This document shows positions 13,360-26,741 of a stretch of 64,000 bases of DNA, in pieces (positions within the stretch are counted from its first letter, which is position 1; each line of letters begins with the position of its first letter). Source of the DNA: Trichobilharzia szidati (lineage: Eukaryota; Platyhelminthes; Trematoda; Strigeidida; Schistosomatidae); contig OX235277.1 in NCBI GenBank assembly GCA_944472155.2, positions 14,952,804 to 15,016,803 on the forward strand. Reading direction: 5' to 3'. Under the pieces are notes generated by a model. That model was not told where the DNA came from, did no database searches, and saw nothing but the letters and a program-made list of their open reading frames with translations. The position numbers were made by a program, and so were the translations under genes.

Positions 13360-15870
13360 ATAAAAGATATTTATGCACACAAAACGGAGATTTCTACCTA
13401 AAATGTAGGAAGAAGTACAGTATCGATGGTTAAATTGCAAGCCAATTTACTGATCGCGGTTGTGTAAAGTGAACTTCGTTGTTTTCTGCTGTTCATGGTA
13501 TTATATGCAGAAAAGTTTCACAAAAAGCTTGCACATGCCCATAATTCTTGCGGAAAAATATAAAGATTTCACACTGTCTTATGCAAGAATGCAATGGATT
13601 GATTACAGAAACAACAGGAATAAGTAATGTTATATCAAACCATAATTAAGCAATTAATCAGAGTCATCGTTAATCAAAGAATAATCAGAATACTCAATTA
13701 GTTAAGAGTGAAATATAGTCCACTTGATAAAAACAACAATTTAATCCATAGAACCACATGACATATGTGTTAGTGATGCTCCTCCTCTGTTTCAAAGTAT
13801 GCTGAACTCACGAAATGCTACTTGATCTTTAAGAACGCACCGGAAAATATTATTTTATAATGCATGAAATAGATCTATCACTTAGTCACTATATTTATCA
13901 TACCAGGGCATATAGATTCATAAACATGGAATCTTCTTACACTGTTTATATCATGCAGAGATATCACTCATAAATGCCTTTTCTCGGAGAATATACCCGC
14001 AACTGAAAGACTACTACAAATATTAATCATGAAATCTCTATCGGCATATAACAGAGAATATTTGTAGCTCAAGAGAGTAATATGTTGGTCCATTCGAGAT
14101 TTCCAAGCTGCATTGCTTATTTGTGAAGCCTTCATTGGCTCACCACACAACATTTACAGCGCATACTTCAAATAGAAGAAAGCATTAAGAATTCTCAAAT
14201 GGTTTGTTAATCACGCAATACGCACCAACTGGGACTCAAACCCAGGATCTTCCGGTTACAAGCTAAGCTCGTATACCATTCAACCAATGGGACCCATTTG
14301 AATGGCTCATGAATTCTAAGTTCCATCAACTCGCAATTTAGCGTGACCCTTACCAATGTCATCAGTAAGAAATTCATCCTCACACTTAACATATGGATGC
14401 ACCATACTATTAATGACTTCTCACTCGAACTCCAGGAAACTCCATCCAGCACCAAGTCACTGACGATCACCAGATTAATTTTCAATGGCTGGTTTTCAAG
14501 TATTAGATTTGTTTTTACGAAGTGATCGCAGATTGATGACACGAAGAGATTTACTGAAAACTGCAGAGAACTGGACAGCTGTTTCATCCTAGTATGAGAA
14601 TTACGGCAGTAGGCAGAATAAAACAGCTGTCCAGTATTCCCCGGTTTTCAATGATTCTCTAAATGATATCAATCTATGATCAACTCGTAAAAACAAATGC
14701 AATCCTTACAAACCAAATATTGAATAAATAAATTAAGTATAAAAAGACACAATATTCACACCTTCTTTTTTAAAGCTTATTTCATGTAGAAGTATGCTAT
14801 GCAGATGTTATCCAGTGAGACAATGAAATCTCTTCACCTAAACTATCTGGCTCAAAGAATGCATTAAGACTGAAATATTCTCAGCAATCCAATGGTGATT
14901 GATGAATAGAAATAATAAGAAACCTCTTACCTCTTTCATTGATGAAAACTTTCAACGCTGTTGAATTTCAACTTTTCACTGCAGAAAACCCCATGATTTG
15001 CATGAAACTAAAGCACGAATCACGAATGTTTGCCACATCAAGGGGTATCTATCAACGCTTCTGCCCCTGTGGAGCTAAGTAGTTTGGACGAACTCATCGT
15101 TCGCGACTCAGTAATTGATCGTCATAATTTTTCCCTAGCCTTGATATACCAATTCAGATCTTAAGTTTAACTGAATAAAATTTCCACGGCGTTCTCTCGT
15201 CTTCACACAAGTGAAATTTATTGCAATAATTCATGTTGTTTTGACTTCTATATTACTGTGTATGGTAAGAACGTGTATTATAAGAATGTTCGGAACGTAT
15301 AACGCGAACACAATTCACCTGTCAGATAAACGACGTCTTCTAAACTTTTCCTCACATTTCATCAATAGAAGTGATTATTTTGAAGGAAAACAATTTGCTC
15401 AACAAGGTTACTGTTTGAATCGAAGTTGATTTCATTACTGAGTGATACGGAATTTGAAAGCAATAAGCATTATCGTGCCAAACATTTCACAATGTCTCAG
15501 CTAATATTAACTGAAGCTATGCTAATTCATCAACTATGCAGCGTAATTACATTTTATGGATGGAGTAGTTTGTCGGACAGTAGGTGATGATGACGATGAC
15601 TGAAATCTTTTGAACCATGAAAAATTATTGCAATGCATACAGTTAACAATGAAATTAGAAAGTTGTGGTGAATGGCACTGAATTTCACAATTAGTGGGGG
15701 CATATCAGCCTTAAATATTTAGAAAACAGAGAGAAGATAGTGATTTTGAGTAAGGTTAGAAATATTAAAATGTTTCTTTATTTTAAAATATCTCAAGATG
15801 ATCGATTTCTATAAGGCTATCAGAATTCTTTGAACGAATGTCGGTTAGGAATTAATAATTAGAGATGTGG
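13360..15870. other. Downstream part of unit A, no gene seen
   Basis: This DNA is alignable with 61200-64000 but contains no convincing open frame or exon. The only recognisable item is the minus-strand tRNA-like repeat at about 14200-14690. The unit C LINE inserted at the position matching about 13436-13560. Confidence 0.5.
14200..14690 (-). repeat. Composite repeat with tRNA-Thr-like segment
   Basis: On the minus strand, 14293 down to 14221 reads like a tRNA: box A TGGTTGAATGG, anticodon region CTTGTAA (TGT), box B GGGTTTGAGTCCC. Downstream on that strand the acceptor half ends TTGGTGCG. Flanks with CAGCTGTCCAGTA and GATATCAATC recur at 33080-33430 (plus strand), 62400-62890 (minus) and partly near 22350. 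The acceptor stem pairs poorly, so this is a tRNA-derived repeat, not a working tRNA. Confidence 0.55.
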
Positions 15871-18684
15871 ATTTTGGGTGTGGTTGACGTTCATTTCAGA
15901 ATAAATTACCTTTTTGTACAATGATCAGCATTGATTTTCTTTTAAAAAGTCAATTTGTCTTTGTTACACTCATCGTACCTGCAGAAGCAGATTGTAAAAT
16001 AAAGAGGATACATGTGTGCAAATATATTTCATCGATGCTGTGAAAAGCAGGCATATTCAGATATTTTCGAATATTTTGCCCCTAACCAAACCTGCAGAAA
16101 ACAGTGTACAGAGTTTACAGGATTGTGGTGAGCTGCATCACATAATGCACATTCATATTGAGATGCTTTCTGTACCTGTTTCATATTAGGTGGTGAATCG
16201 TTTACGTGAGAAGAAATAATCAGAAAGAAACAATAAACGAATATTGCAAAAGTATGATTGAATATGTTGTCATTTACTGGGCGTGAATGCTTGAAAGAAT
16301 GCTTTAAGAATTAACTCAATTAACAGATTGAATAAAAACAGCATTGTGGATGAAATGATTATTCGTTATTCATGAAATATGCTGATATGTATGCATTTCT
16401 AAATGTTTCTGGTAAAACACAATGGTATTATTAACACTACTGATAATGTTTTTTAGTGTGCAGTATGAATACATGTTCATTTCTACTGATAATTTCCCAT
16501 CAAAACAAGTGATTTACCGAAGAGACTCTTCTCATCTTATTTATTATCAGGACAAATAATCCTATATGAATATAAATAAGTTTTCGTATTGAGGAATTAT
16601 ATCCGCTGAAGGAATCGAATGCGTAATGTGAATGCATAAAGTAATAATAGAAGTATAACAACAGTAGCATACAATTTGTACAGTCTCTCTCTATTACGTC
16701 AATTATTAATTTTACTTTTCTCACTCTAAACTGTCCCCAGTATTATTTCACTGTTTCCATTTGTCATTCTATATCAATATTGTTTGTCAATGTTAAATTC
16801 TATGTTTAACAATTTCACACCAGATTGAGTTAAATTTCTTATTCATTCGATTCGCTTTCTAATCCTATAATTGCACACACCTCCGAACTTATATACATAA
16901 TTTTTATGAATTATTTCTTGTATGATTAATTGATTCGCAAGTTGAACTTGAAATGTGATTATAAAGTTTAATAAATCAATTGCATTTCATAATTGCATAA
17001 TTGAATTCACATATTTGATTCATTTACCTCACCATGTATAATTCTTCAATATGAAAAGCTATATGTGTACGATTTTGCATCTTGATAATAAATCCGATGA
17101 GATGAGTCTCTTTGCTGAATTACTCGCTAGTTTTTCCTGTATTTTACAATGGGAGCTTTCCATGAATTTCCCAACTACACAATTATTTAAATTCCCTCTA
17201 ACAGTCCCAATTCAAAATCTCCGTCCTGATGTGGTTCGATAGACAGGCATATCCCGTAGAAAGGAGAATCTATTTCGTGCTACTTGTGAGGTGTTGTTCA
17301 GCTTTACTCAACTGTATCATGTGCACCAGTGGACTTTGTCATCTAACATTCTAACCAGGCGTCATTTTTTCCTTATTGTTGTAGATTAATCAACTCTCTA
17401 ATTTCGACTGAATTTCTTCACACGAATATTCATATCGGTGACTTTGTTTGTGAGACGACAGTATATTTCACCTAATAATTTTCCACTGGTTTATTTAGGC
17501 CCGAAGGAATCAGTGCTCACACGACAACGACTGTCAACTATAAAATGATTTTGCCATACTGAGCAATATTATGGAAATTCTAAGATGGATATTTAATGAT
17601 TATTTGGGACATGAGTTGAGAAGAATTGAAATTTCAAATGATATATGTGGCAAGGCGTCTCAAGCATATGAATGTCTTACGAAGGAAACAAACTCGGTTT
17701 AATTAAATGTTGGATTTCACATCAATAATCCTTAGTTAAGTGAACTGTATATTGCTTTCACAAACAAGGCCACTAAAACATTTCACAGAGAAACCTGGTA
17801 GCTTTCTTTTTGACTGCTTAATTTCATCAGTTAGGCAACAGTCTTACCATGTAGGTAATTCAGTTCAAATGATTTAGTCAGGTAGGGAAACAATGAGTTG
17901 TGAATTCGTTCACCCAGGAAGCCTCGTTACATCTTTTAGGAAAGATGGAAACATGTATCAGGTATTTTCATGACTGCACATCAGTAAATGTTATTTCAGT
18001 AATAACGATACCAGAGTTGCCTAAAAGACAAACAACCCTTTGTGTAGAACACACAACTATTTCATTGCTTTTTGTATTCACATAAAGTCAAACTTTTTTA
18101 TTGAGGTAAAGTAGCGTGTGGTTGTAGAACAAGAAGAAGGGATGATAAAGCGTCCTCACGGGTTTGCATATTTTATAACAGCTTTTAGGAATAGGCAAAC
18201 TAATCGCAAGAAGACAAAGAAGATTAGTAAAATATTAATTTGCTCTTTAATCCATTTGCATAAGTATTTAATCATGAACTTCTCCTCTTTATATTATTCC
18301 ACTTCTATTGCTTTTAAATAGGTAGAATATGAAGTGTCAGAAAAGCGCAGAATGTGCTCTCCATTTGAAACTTTCTCCACTATCACTGGTCTTCATTATC
18401 TTCTTCTTTCCTTTAATTAGAAATGGATGTTCGGAATTCAAAAGTGCAGCCACGGCGTTGTCGGACAGTGTCATTTTATATATCGATATTACCATCAGTC
18501 TCCATCTCAAGGCCTACGTCATTGAGTATTATTCATTACAGCATTGTGAAAGTGAGAATACTGGCAGTTGTTATAACGCAATCACGAATTTTGACAATAA
18601 TAAAGAAGAAAAATTTTTAACCGGTATCCCTTATGATAATAATAATATTAATAGAAGCAGACATTCATCAGTGAAAGCAAGGAT
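15870..18684. other. Intergenic DNA, no gene seen
   Basis: I see only short open frames without conserved partners and AT-rich sequence. A fragment at 18435-18480 (GGAATTCAAAAGTGCAG) matches part of repeat X described at 24365-24815 and 38640-39060. Confidence 0.45.
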
Positions 18685-18905
18685 GTAATAATAATAATAC
18701 TCACTTTATTCCACAACGACTGTTTATTCGTCGCAGAGAATGTGCGTATTTTGAGGCTTCACATTATATCCAAGAGTGTCCTGCAACGTCATGTCTTTTC
18801 ACCTTATCGCTTTTTCCCTGCATGAATCGACTCTTCATGATAAGACCACCTTGCCTAACCACACTTATAATCTAACAGTCCTCCCGAATATGAGTTCAAA
18901 GTCAA
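18685..18905 (-). mobile_element. Non-LTR retroelement 3' end
   Basis: An (ATA)n run next to CTCACTTTATTCCACAACGA is the reverse complement of a 3' end reading GGAATAAAGTGAG followed by (TTA)n. The ending resembles that of the LINE at 57797 but the body differs, so it is a related or non-autonomous family. The 5' limit is a guess. Confidence 0.45.
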
Positions 18906-19579
18906 ATCCTTACAAATAACTAGAATTTATTCAGGGGCTTGTCATGATTCCCCATTGGTCTTGACCTGAATACTTGCAATTAACCGACTTTTGATCTACA
19001 TAGCATACAATAACGATCAAATCTCTCATAACTGGCAACAAGCATTATAAGTACTCGTTTACGACTTGGACCGAGAAGTACAGGCTTGTATACATGCATT
19101 TCCCAAATGATCGATATCTCATTTCGAAAATTATCGACAATGTTAAATGAAAACCAAATGTTTACAGGAGAGTAAGTCATAAAAGAAAAGCTGCAGTTGA
19201 ATACAGAGAAGTCGAAGAGGACCAATATATCAATATTTAACAGTAAAACTAACGGCTATGTGTACAGGAAATCCTCCTCCTTACTAACTTATCTGGAAAG
19301 CATTGTTTTAGTAACACGGACCAAAGACAGCAATTACTTGGAATACTAGACAGACACTTATTATAATGAAATCTTCTGAACATCTACTGCATTTAGTTCG
19401 AGACAGAAGAACCAAATTATAAACGCTGATATGAAGTTAGTGCTTTTGTATTTCCAAGTATCTCCATATTTATGTTCAAAGAGTTGTTAATATTATTTAA
19501 TTTCATATGCGAAAGAAGGCAGACCGAAAGGAATAAAAATGCTTAACTATGGATGAAACTTTGACAGTGTGAGTGCAAA

Positions 19580-21180
19580 TCACGTGGTCGGAGGAACAGA
19601 GTCACACAAGAATGTAAAACAATTATGGATTACGCAAAATGGTTTTGAAGGAAGGAATGTGGTCAAAGAAGAAAGGTCAAATGTAACCATAACAACAGGT
19701 AGAAAAGAAATGAAGGAAATGAAATGAAGGAAAACGCAGTATCCAGCAAGATCTAAATGTGTTTTAAATGCAAGTTGGACATATTTCTCATTCGATGAAG
19801 GAAGTTGAGGTAGAGGTTTGACTGACAATCTATGCTTTGTTCGACGAAGATTCAACGTAGATTTGCGTATCCAGGATACAGCTCGTTCCGTTGAGCGTTT
19901 CCTTGTTTTCAGTAGCTTTATAGCATTCAGAATTTTTGCTTTCGTTGGAGGAGTGCTGACCATTAGCTTTTCAATGCGTTCTGTTGTTGATATTTCTGGG
20001 TAAGCTGCCGGTGGTGGTCGATTCAAAAGTCACTTTTCTCAAAAAATAAGGTTTCCTTGAGCATCTTTTATTGGTTTCATTATCTCAGTTGATCTCTTTC
20101 CGGATACAGACTTGGTTATCAGATATAGTGTCATGATGTATCTTTTGCCGGTGGCCTGTTCTGCTTCAGTTGCCAGTGTGTCGTTGAATTGTCACCTCTC
20201 ATATAGCAATCTTCTTTACTTCTTCATTCAGTACAGTGTATCGTGAGTTTAGCTTCTCCTTATGTTTTCTATCTTTGTATTGTGTCATCTTCTCCCCCAT
20301 CATCCTCCTCTCCTCTCCGCGATTAACTTCCAGGTATCCGTTATCAGCCATTCCTTGTCTTGTCTCTTCCTTCTTTCTAGAAAAGTTGTGTACGTTTCCT
20401 TGAACATCGCTTTCAGGGAGTTCCAGTGTTCTTCCACATAGGTTTCCTCAGTGATGCTAGGTGGTGTGTCCGACTTTGCTTTGATGTTAGTAGCCAAGGA
20501 AACCATTGCAGTTTTTTATTTCAGTTTCTGAATGTTGAACTTGAATTGTGATCTGTCTACATTTTTTTCATGGATTTCAGCTTCACCTTGAAGGACCCTT
20601 GCACCAGATGATGGTCTGAGCCCACATCTGCTCCACTGCTTGACTTTCTATGCAGCAGGCTGCGTCTTCACTTGCTTGAACAACATTGATATGAAATCTG
20701 TCTGTTAGTTGAAATACATATTTGTGCACGACGCTTCTGACCACCAAATCGTTGAAAGAGCAGAAATCTGCGAATAATTCTCCGTTCTCATTCATTTATC
20801 CGAGAGCCTCTCGATACGTGATGAGTTCTCTTCACGTATTATCTGCTTTCATTTAAGCATTCATATCGCTCATAATGATTTTGATGTCCTGATTTAGGGT
20901 GTTGTCCATCATTGTTCGCTGTGGTCTATTCTTTCTTCTATTTTTGCGAGTTGTTTATCGATGCGCAGCATCGGACAATTGTAACCTTCCCTATTTTAAA
21001 ACGAATCTTGTTGTCATTATCCTGTATGAAATTGGTTCACACTGCATTATGGTGTTGGCTGGTACTGCTGACACCATGAAAGCCACTCTCTCAGTATGTT
21101 CATGCTTGTAGTTCAAGTAGACAACTGATACTTTGGCTTCGTGAACAGCCCTTCCTCCCTTCCAGACTTGAGACCTGCTA
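19580..21180 (-). mobile_element. Degraded RTE-like LINE: endonuclease and linker region
   Basis: Frames on the minus strand, read with stops and shifts, run in family order. Near 21080 are EHTERVAFM and a region like the RTE endonuclease middle. Near 20880 is IKIIMSDMNA, matching the usual GDLNAK catalytic block. At 20795 is MNENGELFADFCSFNDLVV, at 20506-20300 EEHWNSLKAMFKETY with KEWLITDTWK, and at 20026 MNRPPPAAYPEI. These are stock RTE signatures between endonuclease and reverse transcriptase. No RT block follows, so the element is truncated at 3', and several stops show it is dead. Confidence 0.7.
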
Positions 21181-23950
21181 GTATACTACACAAGAGCTTG
21201 TGGAATATTTAACAAAGGGAGAGTCACATTGTGAAATCAAGTAATGCTGCACTGTTCATCGTTACGTGATAGGTGTATATATAAGGCGCGACAATATAGG
21301 TGTGATGACGACTAGCCAATAGCTAGGAGTTCTCATTTGTTCCACTAACGCGCTCTTGCCGGAAACGATAATCGTTGTCTCTGTGGATTAGTGCAGACGC
21401 CTCTCAGTATATAATCTGATGCATTGATCTGTTAGTGACTGAGATAAACTATGACAATTGGTCGGATTCCACAAGAAGTGTTTGTATCCAGCAAATCTTT
21501 ACGCAATTCAGCATGAGGCTATTTATATCGTTTGTGGATCGTCTAGAACACTGAATCAATCTGTTATTTCGGATTCTTAGCTCGTCAATCTATAATTACG
21601 TCACATGAATATGGATTACTAATCAACTCTGCACTTTAAGGTTGGTTGAATAACAAAGATAAAATGATTCGTAGCTGAGAAGTTCTGATGAACTAAAATG
21701 TAGACAATTGAAATTCGCAGCTAACCCAAAGATTTATGCGAAATCTGTTTCTTTTGAAGAGTTATCCATGAACCATTGATCTACCCTTGGGGTTGACTAT
21801 AGAACGGTTGAGATTATTTGGCTTGGAAAAGTGTAAATATCCATCCTTCGTGAGGAAGCTACTTTCAGTGACAAGTCAAATATCAATTTTTCACTTTGAT
21901 GTTTTATTGTTTGAAACGTCACAGTGTTTCATGAAATTTACACAATGTTAACAACGTTTTCAACCAGTTTTTAATTGGCATCTATAATTGCATGTGAATA
22001 TTAGACGTTGTAAGTGAGCGTCTTCAAAACGGTTATTTACACCTGGGGTAATGGCACATGGATACTTGTTCTTCCTTTGAAGTACATATTTTCTGAATAT
22101 TTTTGTACACTGAACAGCATAGAACTGATTCATGGTTCATAATAATAGCACCCTGGTTTTAAAAAGCGTTAAACTTTATGTGTAAATGGAGTCACTTCCA
22201 GGTTTACGGCCAAATTATAACAGATGATCACCGTCAGAGGCAACATTCGAAAGCACGAAGCGTGAAGAAACGCCTGTTTTTCATTCTATGGAATTGATAA
22301 GGTAAATCTCTCTCTTCAGAACATACCCAAAAGGGTTCGAACCTGAAACAAGGACGAAACAGCTGTCCAGTAGTCTCAGGTCTCCAACGTTTTTCTACCC
22401 TATGTCAGCTCATGATGAAATCCTGAAAACAGTCCGTCAGATCCTTGAGAACCAATGCTTAAACATCTCATTCAGTTCTAACCTGAGCAGATGATTTTCC
22501 TTGATATGGGTTTTCACCAGTATTTTCCTGTATTTACTACGTTCATATCACTTCATGTTAACTGACATGGACAAAGAAGTATAGTGCTTCGAGGTGAGAA
22601 TTCTCACAAAATAAAATTTCTTTTTTGCGAACGAGATTCCAATGTTTTCAGACTAGGAGAACTGTCGAACAACATGGACCCTTAATATTGAAAAAGCTCA
22701 CTCATGAATTCATTCATTCAAAATATTTTATCTTAGACTTAAACAGAAATGTATGCAATTTGTCACCAGAACTAAATGCGTGAAAATTATCATGAATTCG
22801 CATTATATATTTGAACATTTCAGACCGAATGTGCGACGAATCTTCTCCGCTAGAAATGAGATGTTCACGACATCAGACACACTGGAACAGCATTTTCAAT
22901 TACTAAAAGGACGTATGTTTTTCGAAATGCAAAAATATATGAAGTCGTTTGATAAAAACGAGGCCACCCTAATCTCTTTGTATAGAAGAGTAATGTGAAT
23001 AACGTCTAAATATTCCTGATAACAACAAGACGACTGTGTTTTGTGTCTGTGTAACCAAACTATTTTAGTCTTGTTAGTTACAGGAACAATGTGCTTCATC
23101 TGAGTGGCACTAATTATACAATACATACATAGATTTTGTGATTAGACGAAAGAAACTTGCTTTGTTATGAAAAGCAGGCCTACGGCTTTCAAGCATTGTC
23201 AGTGTTCTTCATATAATACCATCAAGAATAGCTGATGATCAGTACCCTCAACAGCATGGATTAGATTAATCAAGGTCATATTTTAATTCAAACTAATAGT
23301 ACTTTTGTCATTAATGCAATAATGTTCTGTTGATTTGACATGCGCATAGGCTAAATCAGTATTTGTTAACTTCAGGTAGATGAGTATAAACTGTGATAAA
23401 GTGTGCATACTGTTTATAGAATATTTTGTAATTGTTTTTATTACTGAAATGTGAGTAGTATATTTCATTATTTTGTCTTTTGTTTGTTTATGTAAGTTAA
23501 CTTCATTTCCACTTCATCATAAATGATACTGTTTTCATACTGCTGAGGATGAAAAATAGAGATCACACAACAGAAGATTGGAAATAATTTGAACAAATAG
23601 TAATAAACAGATCAGTTGTTTACTGTGAAAAAGTGTTTGTTCTGATGGTGTTTGTTTTTAAAGGAGTTAAAAAAATAATGATGTAGATGAAATTATGAAA
23701 TACATATTAATTCCACAACTTAGGTAGCTATGATTCTTTCCTTCTGAATATTCATTGCAATTATACTGTTACATTAATTTTCATATCTGAGAGAGAGTAA
23801 AAGCCGAAACACCAGATGATTTTTAGAAGATTGTGTTTTCAAGTGGATAGGCAATCAACATATGCAATGGCGATGAAAATATGTCCCAATGCATAAGAAA
23901 AACACACAGTTGCGTAAGGATGAATTTCAAATTGAAGAATCATAAATTTC
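21180..23950. other. Intergenic DNA with a repeat relic and one unexplained ORF
   Basis: Near 22345-22380 ACGAAACAGCTGTCCAGTA matches the flank of the tRNA-like composite repeat. The open frame at 22753-22998 (81 codons, with FEHFRPNVRRIF and LEQHFQLLKGRMFFEMQ) has a protein-like composition but no relative I recognise. Nothing else is supported. Confidence 0.35.
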
Positions 23951-23959
23951 CGAAACATA

Positions 23960-24360
23960 TAGAATGGAAAACTTTACAAATTGTACTACCAATTATTTTT
24001 TTGTCTCAATCGCAAAATTGAGCCTTGTCTCTTGCAGACTGGTCATAAAAATATCAGCTTATATCGGACCCATTAGACTCCTCATTACCACTCAATCAAC
24101 CTGGCGATACATTCTGTTGTCAAACTGGAATTGTATATCATTAGTACATAATACGAGAAGGTGCTTAAATTCCAGAGTTGGTAGAGGAAGAAAATGAGAG
24201 TGTTAACACATGATGTCTAATTTCTCATGCAGAGAGATCGGTTGAATAGATAAGTCACATCGAAAGAAACCATGATTTCGCCGTGTACATTGAGTTGATT
24301 CACCTGTTCAACAAATCGGAAAAAGGTCTTTAGGAGTATGCTTAGCAGAGAGGTAGAATA
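23960..24360 (-). mobile_element. Penelope-like reverse transcriptase fragment, type 2 (upstream of unit B)
   Basis: Minus-strand frames give MVSFDVTYLFN at about 24280 and, after frameshifts, a CTND..FQFD-like stretch, MYRQVD, a MGSP-like block now carrying changes, and ADIFMTSLQE-like residues near 24050. SFDVxSLFTN and Q.DG.AMGSP are typical RT motifs of Penelope-like elements. Stops and shifts show decay. A parallel copy is at 39063-39340. Confidence 0.6.
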
Positions 24361-24364
24361 TATC

Positions 24365-24815
24365 TTATATTTATTTGAGATATAAGCCAATGTAATGAAT
24401 TCATGTATCATATTATTCTGCACACCGTCGTTGTTCCTGCTTTATTCAAATTCAACAAGGGGAATAAATGCATGAAGAAGATTGCAGTATTGTCAATGTT
24501 AGTAACACTGCTGACGAGTAAACCACACTACTGCACTTTGGAATTCCACACTATCCTGATGAATGTTCTTATTTTTCACTGAGAAAGAGATAGTTTTCAT
24601 GCCATAAACTTCTCAAATTCTTTACTTGGCTATATCAATCATCTGTAAGCATCATTTAATCATTATTTGCAATTGTTTTTTATTGATTGATATTAGTTTT
24701 TGCATGAAACGTATTTTGAATTATTGTTATTCTTTGTTGTTTTCAATCTAAGATGAAGAGAGGGCTCATTGATATGTAATTGCAGGGTCAGAACAGAGAA
24801 TGGTCAACCAATTTT
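24365..24815 (+). repeat. Mobile repeat X, forward copy
   Basis: It matches the reverse complement of 38640-39060 over its whole length. Shared marks include TTCTGCACACCGTCGTTG, CCACACTACTGCACTTT and GAATTATTGTTATTCTTTG. The two copies sit at different points of otherwise parallel Penelope-like fragments and in opposite orientation, so X inserted independently or moved. It has no coding capacity I can see. Confidence 0.6.
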
Positions 24816-24899
24816 TCAGTAGGTCGTTTGATTTATAATTTGTTTTGCGGATTTATATCTTACGATGAAATTCCTTTCATGTTTTTAATTTTCGAAGTC

Positions 24900-25790
24900 A
24901 TTCGTTTTATTTGTTGATTCAATTTTTTTTGAAGGTGGATCTGCTGCTTTTAGTCACGACTCTCTTGAATGGTGTTTGTATGCAATTTGTTTTTGGTATG
25001 TTTACGGATTTTTGATTTTGCAATTGATGTTTCGGTCCATGTTATTTGATTTTCTATAAACTTGAGTTTCCGATTCCTCTGTCATTTTTCGCCTGACTGA
25101 GACGTCATACCCAGATTTAATTTATTGTGATTTTGATGGCGTTGATGGCGTTTTTATTAAGTTGTGATTTTTATCCAACTCGTTTCTTTTAAGTATAGCA
25201 AATGTTTCATCTTCGTAATGCATCCAAATTTAAGGTTGGATCGTCATTGCGTCACTGCTAATGCAATGAAACCTGATATTGACGGTTCCCTTGGCGTTCT
25301 TTTAACTTGATCACATATTTCGCCTTTGAATTGCGAGTATGTTATAAGACATAGGTTTGTGCTTTCCATCCAACTTGTATGTGTGGCTCTTCCAATTGTT
25401 GTGGGAAGTGTTCGTCGTTGCTGAGTAATTGCTGCATGGTCTCATTCGGTAGTCTCTGTTCAACTGAGGTATGTAATGCTGTGAAGTCGTAAGATACTAT
25501 AATTTCTTGTTCATCTGTTTTAATGCCTCTGATTTTCTCTAGAAATCAGATTTCGGAATTGGTGGAGTGACTGCGAAAATCCTTTAGGTGTTTCAACGTT
25601 CTTCAAAATTCTTTGTGAAAATTGTGTGTACGAGTTCCTGGAAGCTGTAAGTAGTGGTGGAATCAAAACGGAGATTCAATATATGAAGTCACTGTGTGTT
25701 AATTTGACCCATTCACGTAGCTTCTGACAACCTAGATCAATTAATTTATGCAGTGAGACTTGGAGGCTGGCGAATTTTAGTGTAACGTCT
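24900..25790 (-). mobile_element. Penelope-like reverse transcriptase, type 1, decayed (upstream of unit B)
   Basis: Minus-strand frames read in family order: FASLQVSLHKLIDLG near 25760, KTDEQEI then VSYDFTALHTSV near 25500, FKGEICDQVKRTP with an SISGFIALAVTQ block near 25260, HYEDETFAILKRNEL near 25180 (matching the YVDDTFAI catalytic box), and TQVYRKS near 25070. This order and the box are typical of Penelope-like RT. Several stops and frameshifts break it. No GIY-YIG endonuclease was found downstream. Confidence 0.65.
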
Positions 25791-26360
25791 TGCTTACGGT
25801 CTCAGGATCAGTTGCTTGACTACGCTCACTTGATATCAATGGCTGGTCAGAAAACGTTGTCCGGCAGATATCACATGCTGAAAAATGCATACTCATACCA
25901 AATCTTATACAGGGAATCAACCTATATTCAAAGTAAGGGGGAAAATATATATATTTGTTAAATGAAGACTCATTATACGTAATATTTTTCAGTCTACATG
26001 TGTCTGTCGTGACGCTAGAGGACATTGATTCAGACTGTGCCTATGCATATGAAGCATCCACCAATTTCGATTTCAAATAACCTCGATACTCTATTCACAC
26101 AAACCTGTAATATATTTGAAACTCAGAATGCTTAGAAAAATCAGTTCATATCATCAGCAATATATATTCTTGATCTCTGAATTCCTTATGGATCAATGGA
26201 TGATAGCTTATCTGTCACTTAAGCATTAAACTACGTCATGAGATTGCCTCGTGAATAATAAGCACAACAAAGTTTAAAATGTGTTTCGATCACTACATAA
26301 TGCTTCATTCAAAACAATGTGTACACAAGGCGTTGAGGTAAATTGTGTTATCCTGTATAC
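25791..26360. other. Segment upstream of unit B shared with 40386-40880
   Basis: It is colinear with the DNA just before the RTE insertion in front of unit C: the ACTTGATATCAAT block near 25829 and 40386, GAAAATATATATATTTGTT near 25940 and 40498, and TTCATTCAAAA near 26300 and 40835. The duplicated segment therefore begins upstream of the MEG promoters. Open frames on its minus strand are not coding. Confidence 0.5.
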
Positions 26361-26741
26361 ATCAATATCCAACTTGATATGTATATGTATGTATATTCTG
26401 CTTAGTGAAACCTTTTAGGAAGCTGTGCTCATGATGTGGTGACTGAACGAGCTTACAAGTCACAGCAATAATTCATCGATGGTACACAACACTTTGGTGT
26501 TTTAAGGTTTGCAATTGTCACATGCTTTTGAACGCCCTATTTGCACACAACGTTCTATTTTGTACTTACACGATAAAAAATAATATTGAAATGAAAACAT
26601 TACCATAATATCTTTCTGCCTAACTTGTTTATGCTTTCGTATTGAAGTGAATCTTGTTTTCTTGTCAGTGTGACAGAGATTGCTGTCAGACTGATTGCAA
26701 AATAGTAACTAAACGTGATCAAGATGGAAGGCAAAAATGAT

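Larger units (their letters stand above)
1..15870 (+). repeat. Paralogous unit A of a tandemly duplicated MEG locus
   Basis: This stretch aligns by eye, in order and orientation, with 42213-64000, and its first part with 26361-28993. The shared start is a TATATGTATATGTA-type sequence at 1-50, 26361-26400 and 42215-42230. The last shared sequence is near 15850 in A and 63990 in C. Differences are base changes, small indels, a LINE tail at 1689-1770, a roughly 245 bp insertion near 1075-1320, and LINE or tandem insertions in C. The unit holds one whole gene plus about 2.5 kb of downstream DNA. Confidence 0.8.

Noticed and set aside
14207..14587. 126-codon minus-strand ORF
   Set aside because: It runs through the tRNA-like composite repeat. 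The frame is not conserved at 62400-62890, so it is chance.
18329..18688. 119-codon plus-strand ORF starting MKCQKSAECALHL
   Set aside because: Part of it lies in a fragment of repeat X and it ends in (ATA)n of a retroelement tail. No second copy keeps the frame.
23225..23255. Possible hammerhead core (GCTGATGATCAG)
   Set aside because: No GAAA box or pairing stems in the right order.
25777..26025. Minus-strand ORF similar to 40250-40477
   Set aside because: Similarity is due to the duplicated block upstream of B and C. The translations differ by frameshifts.
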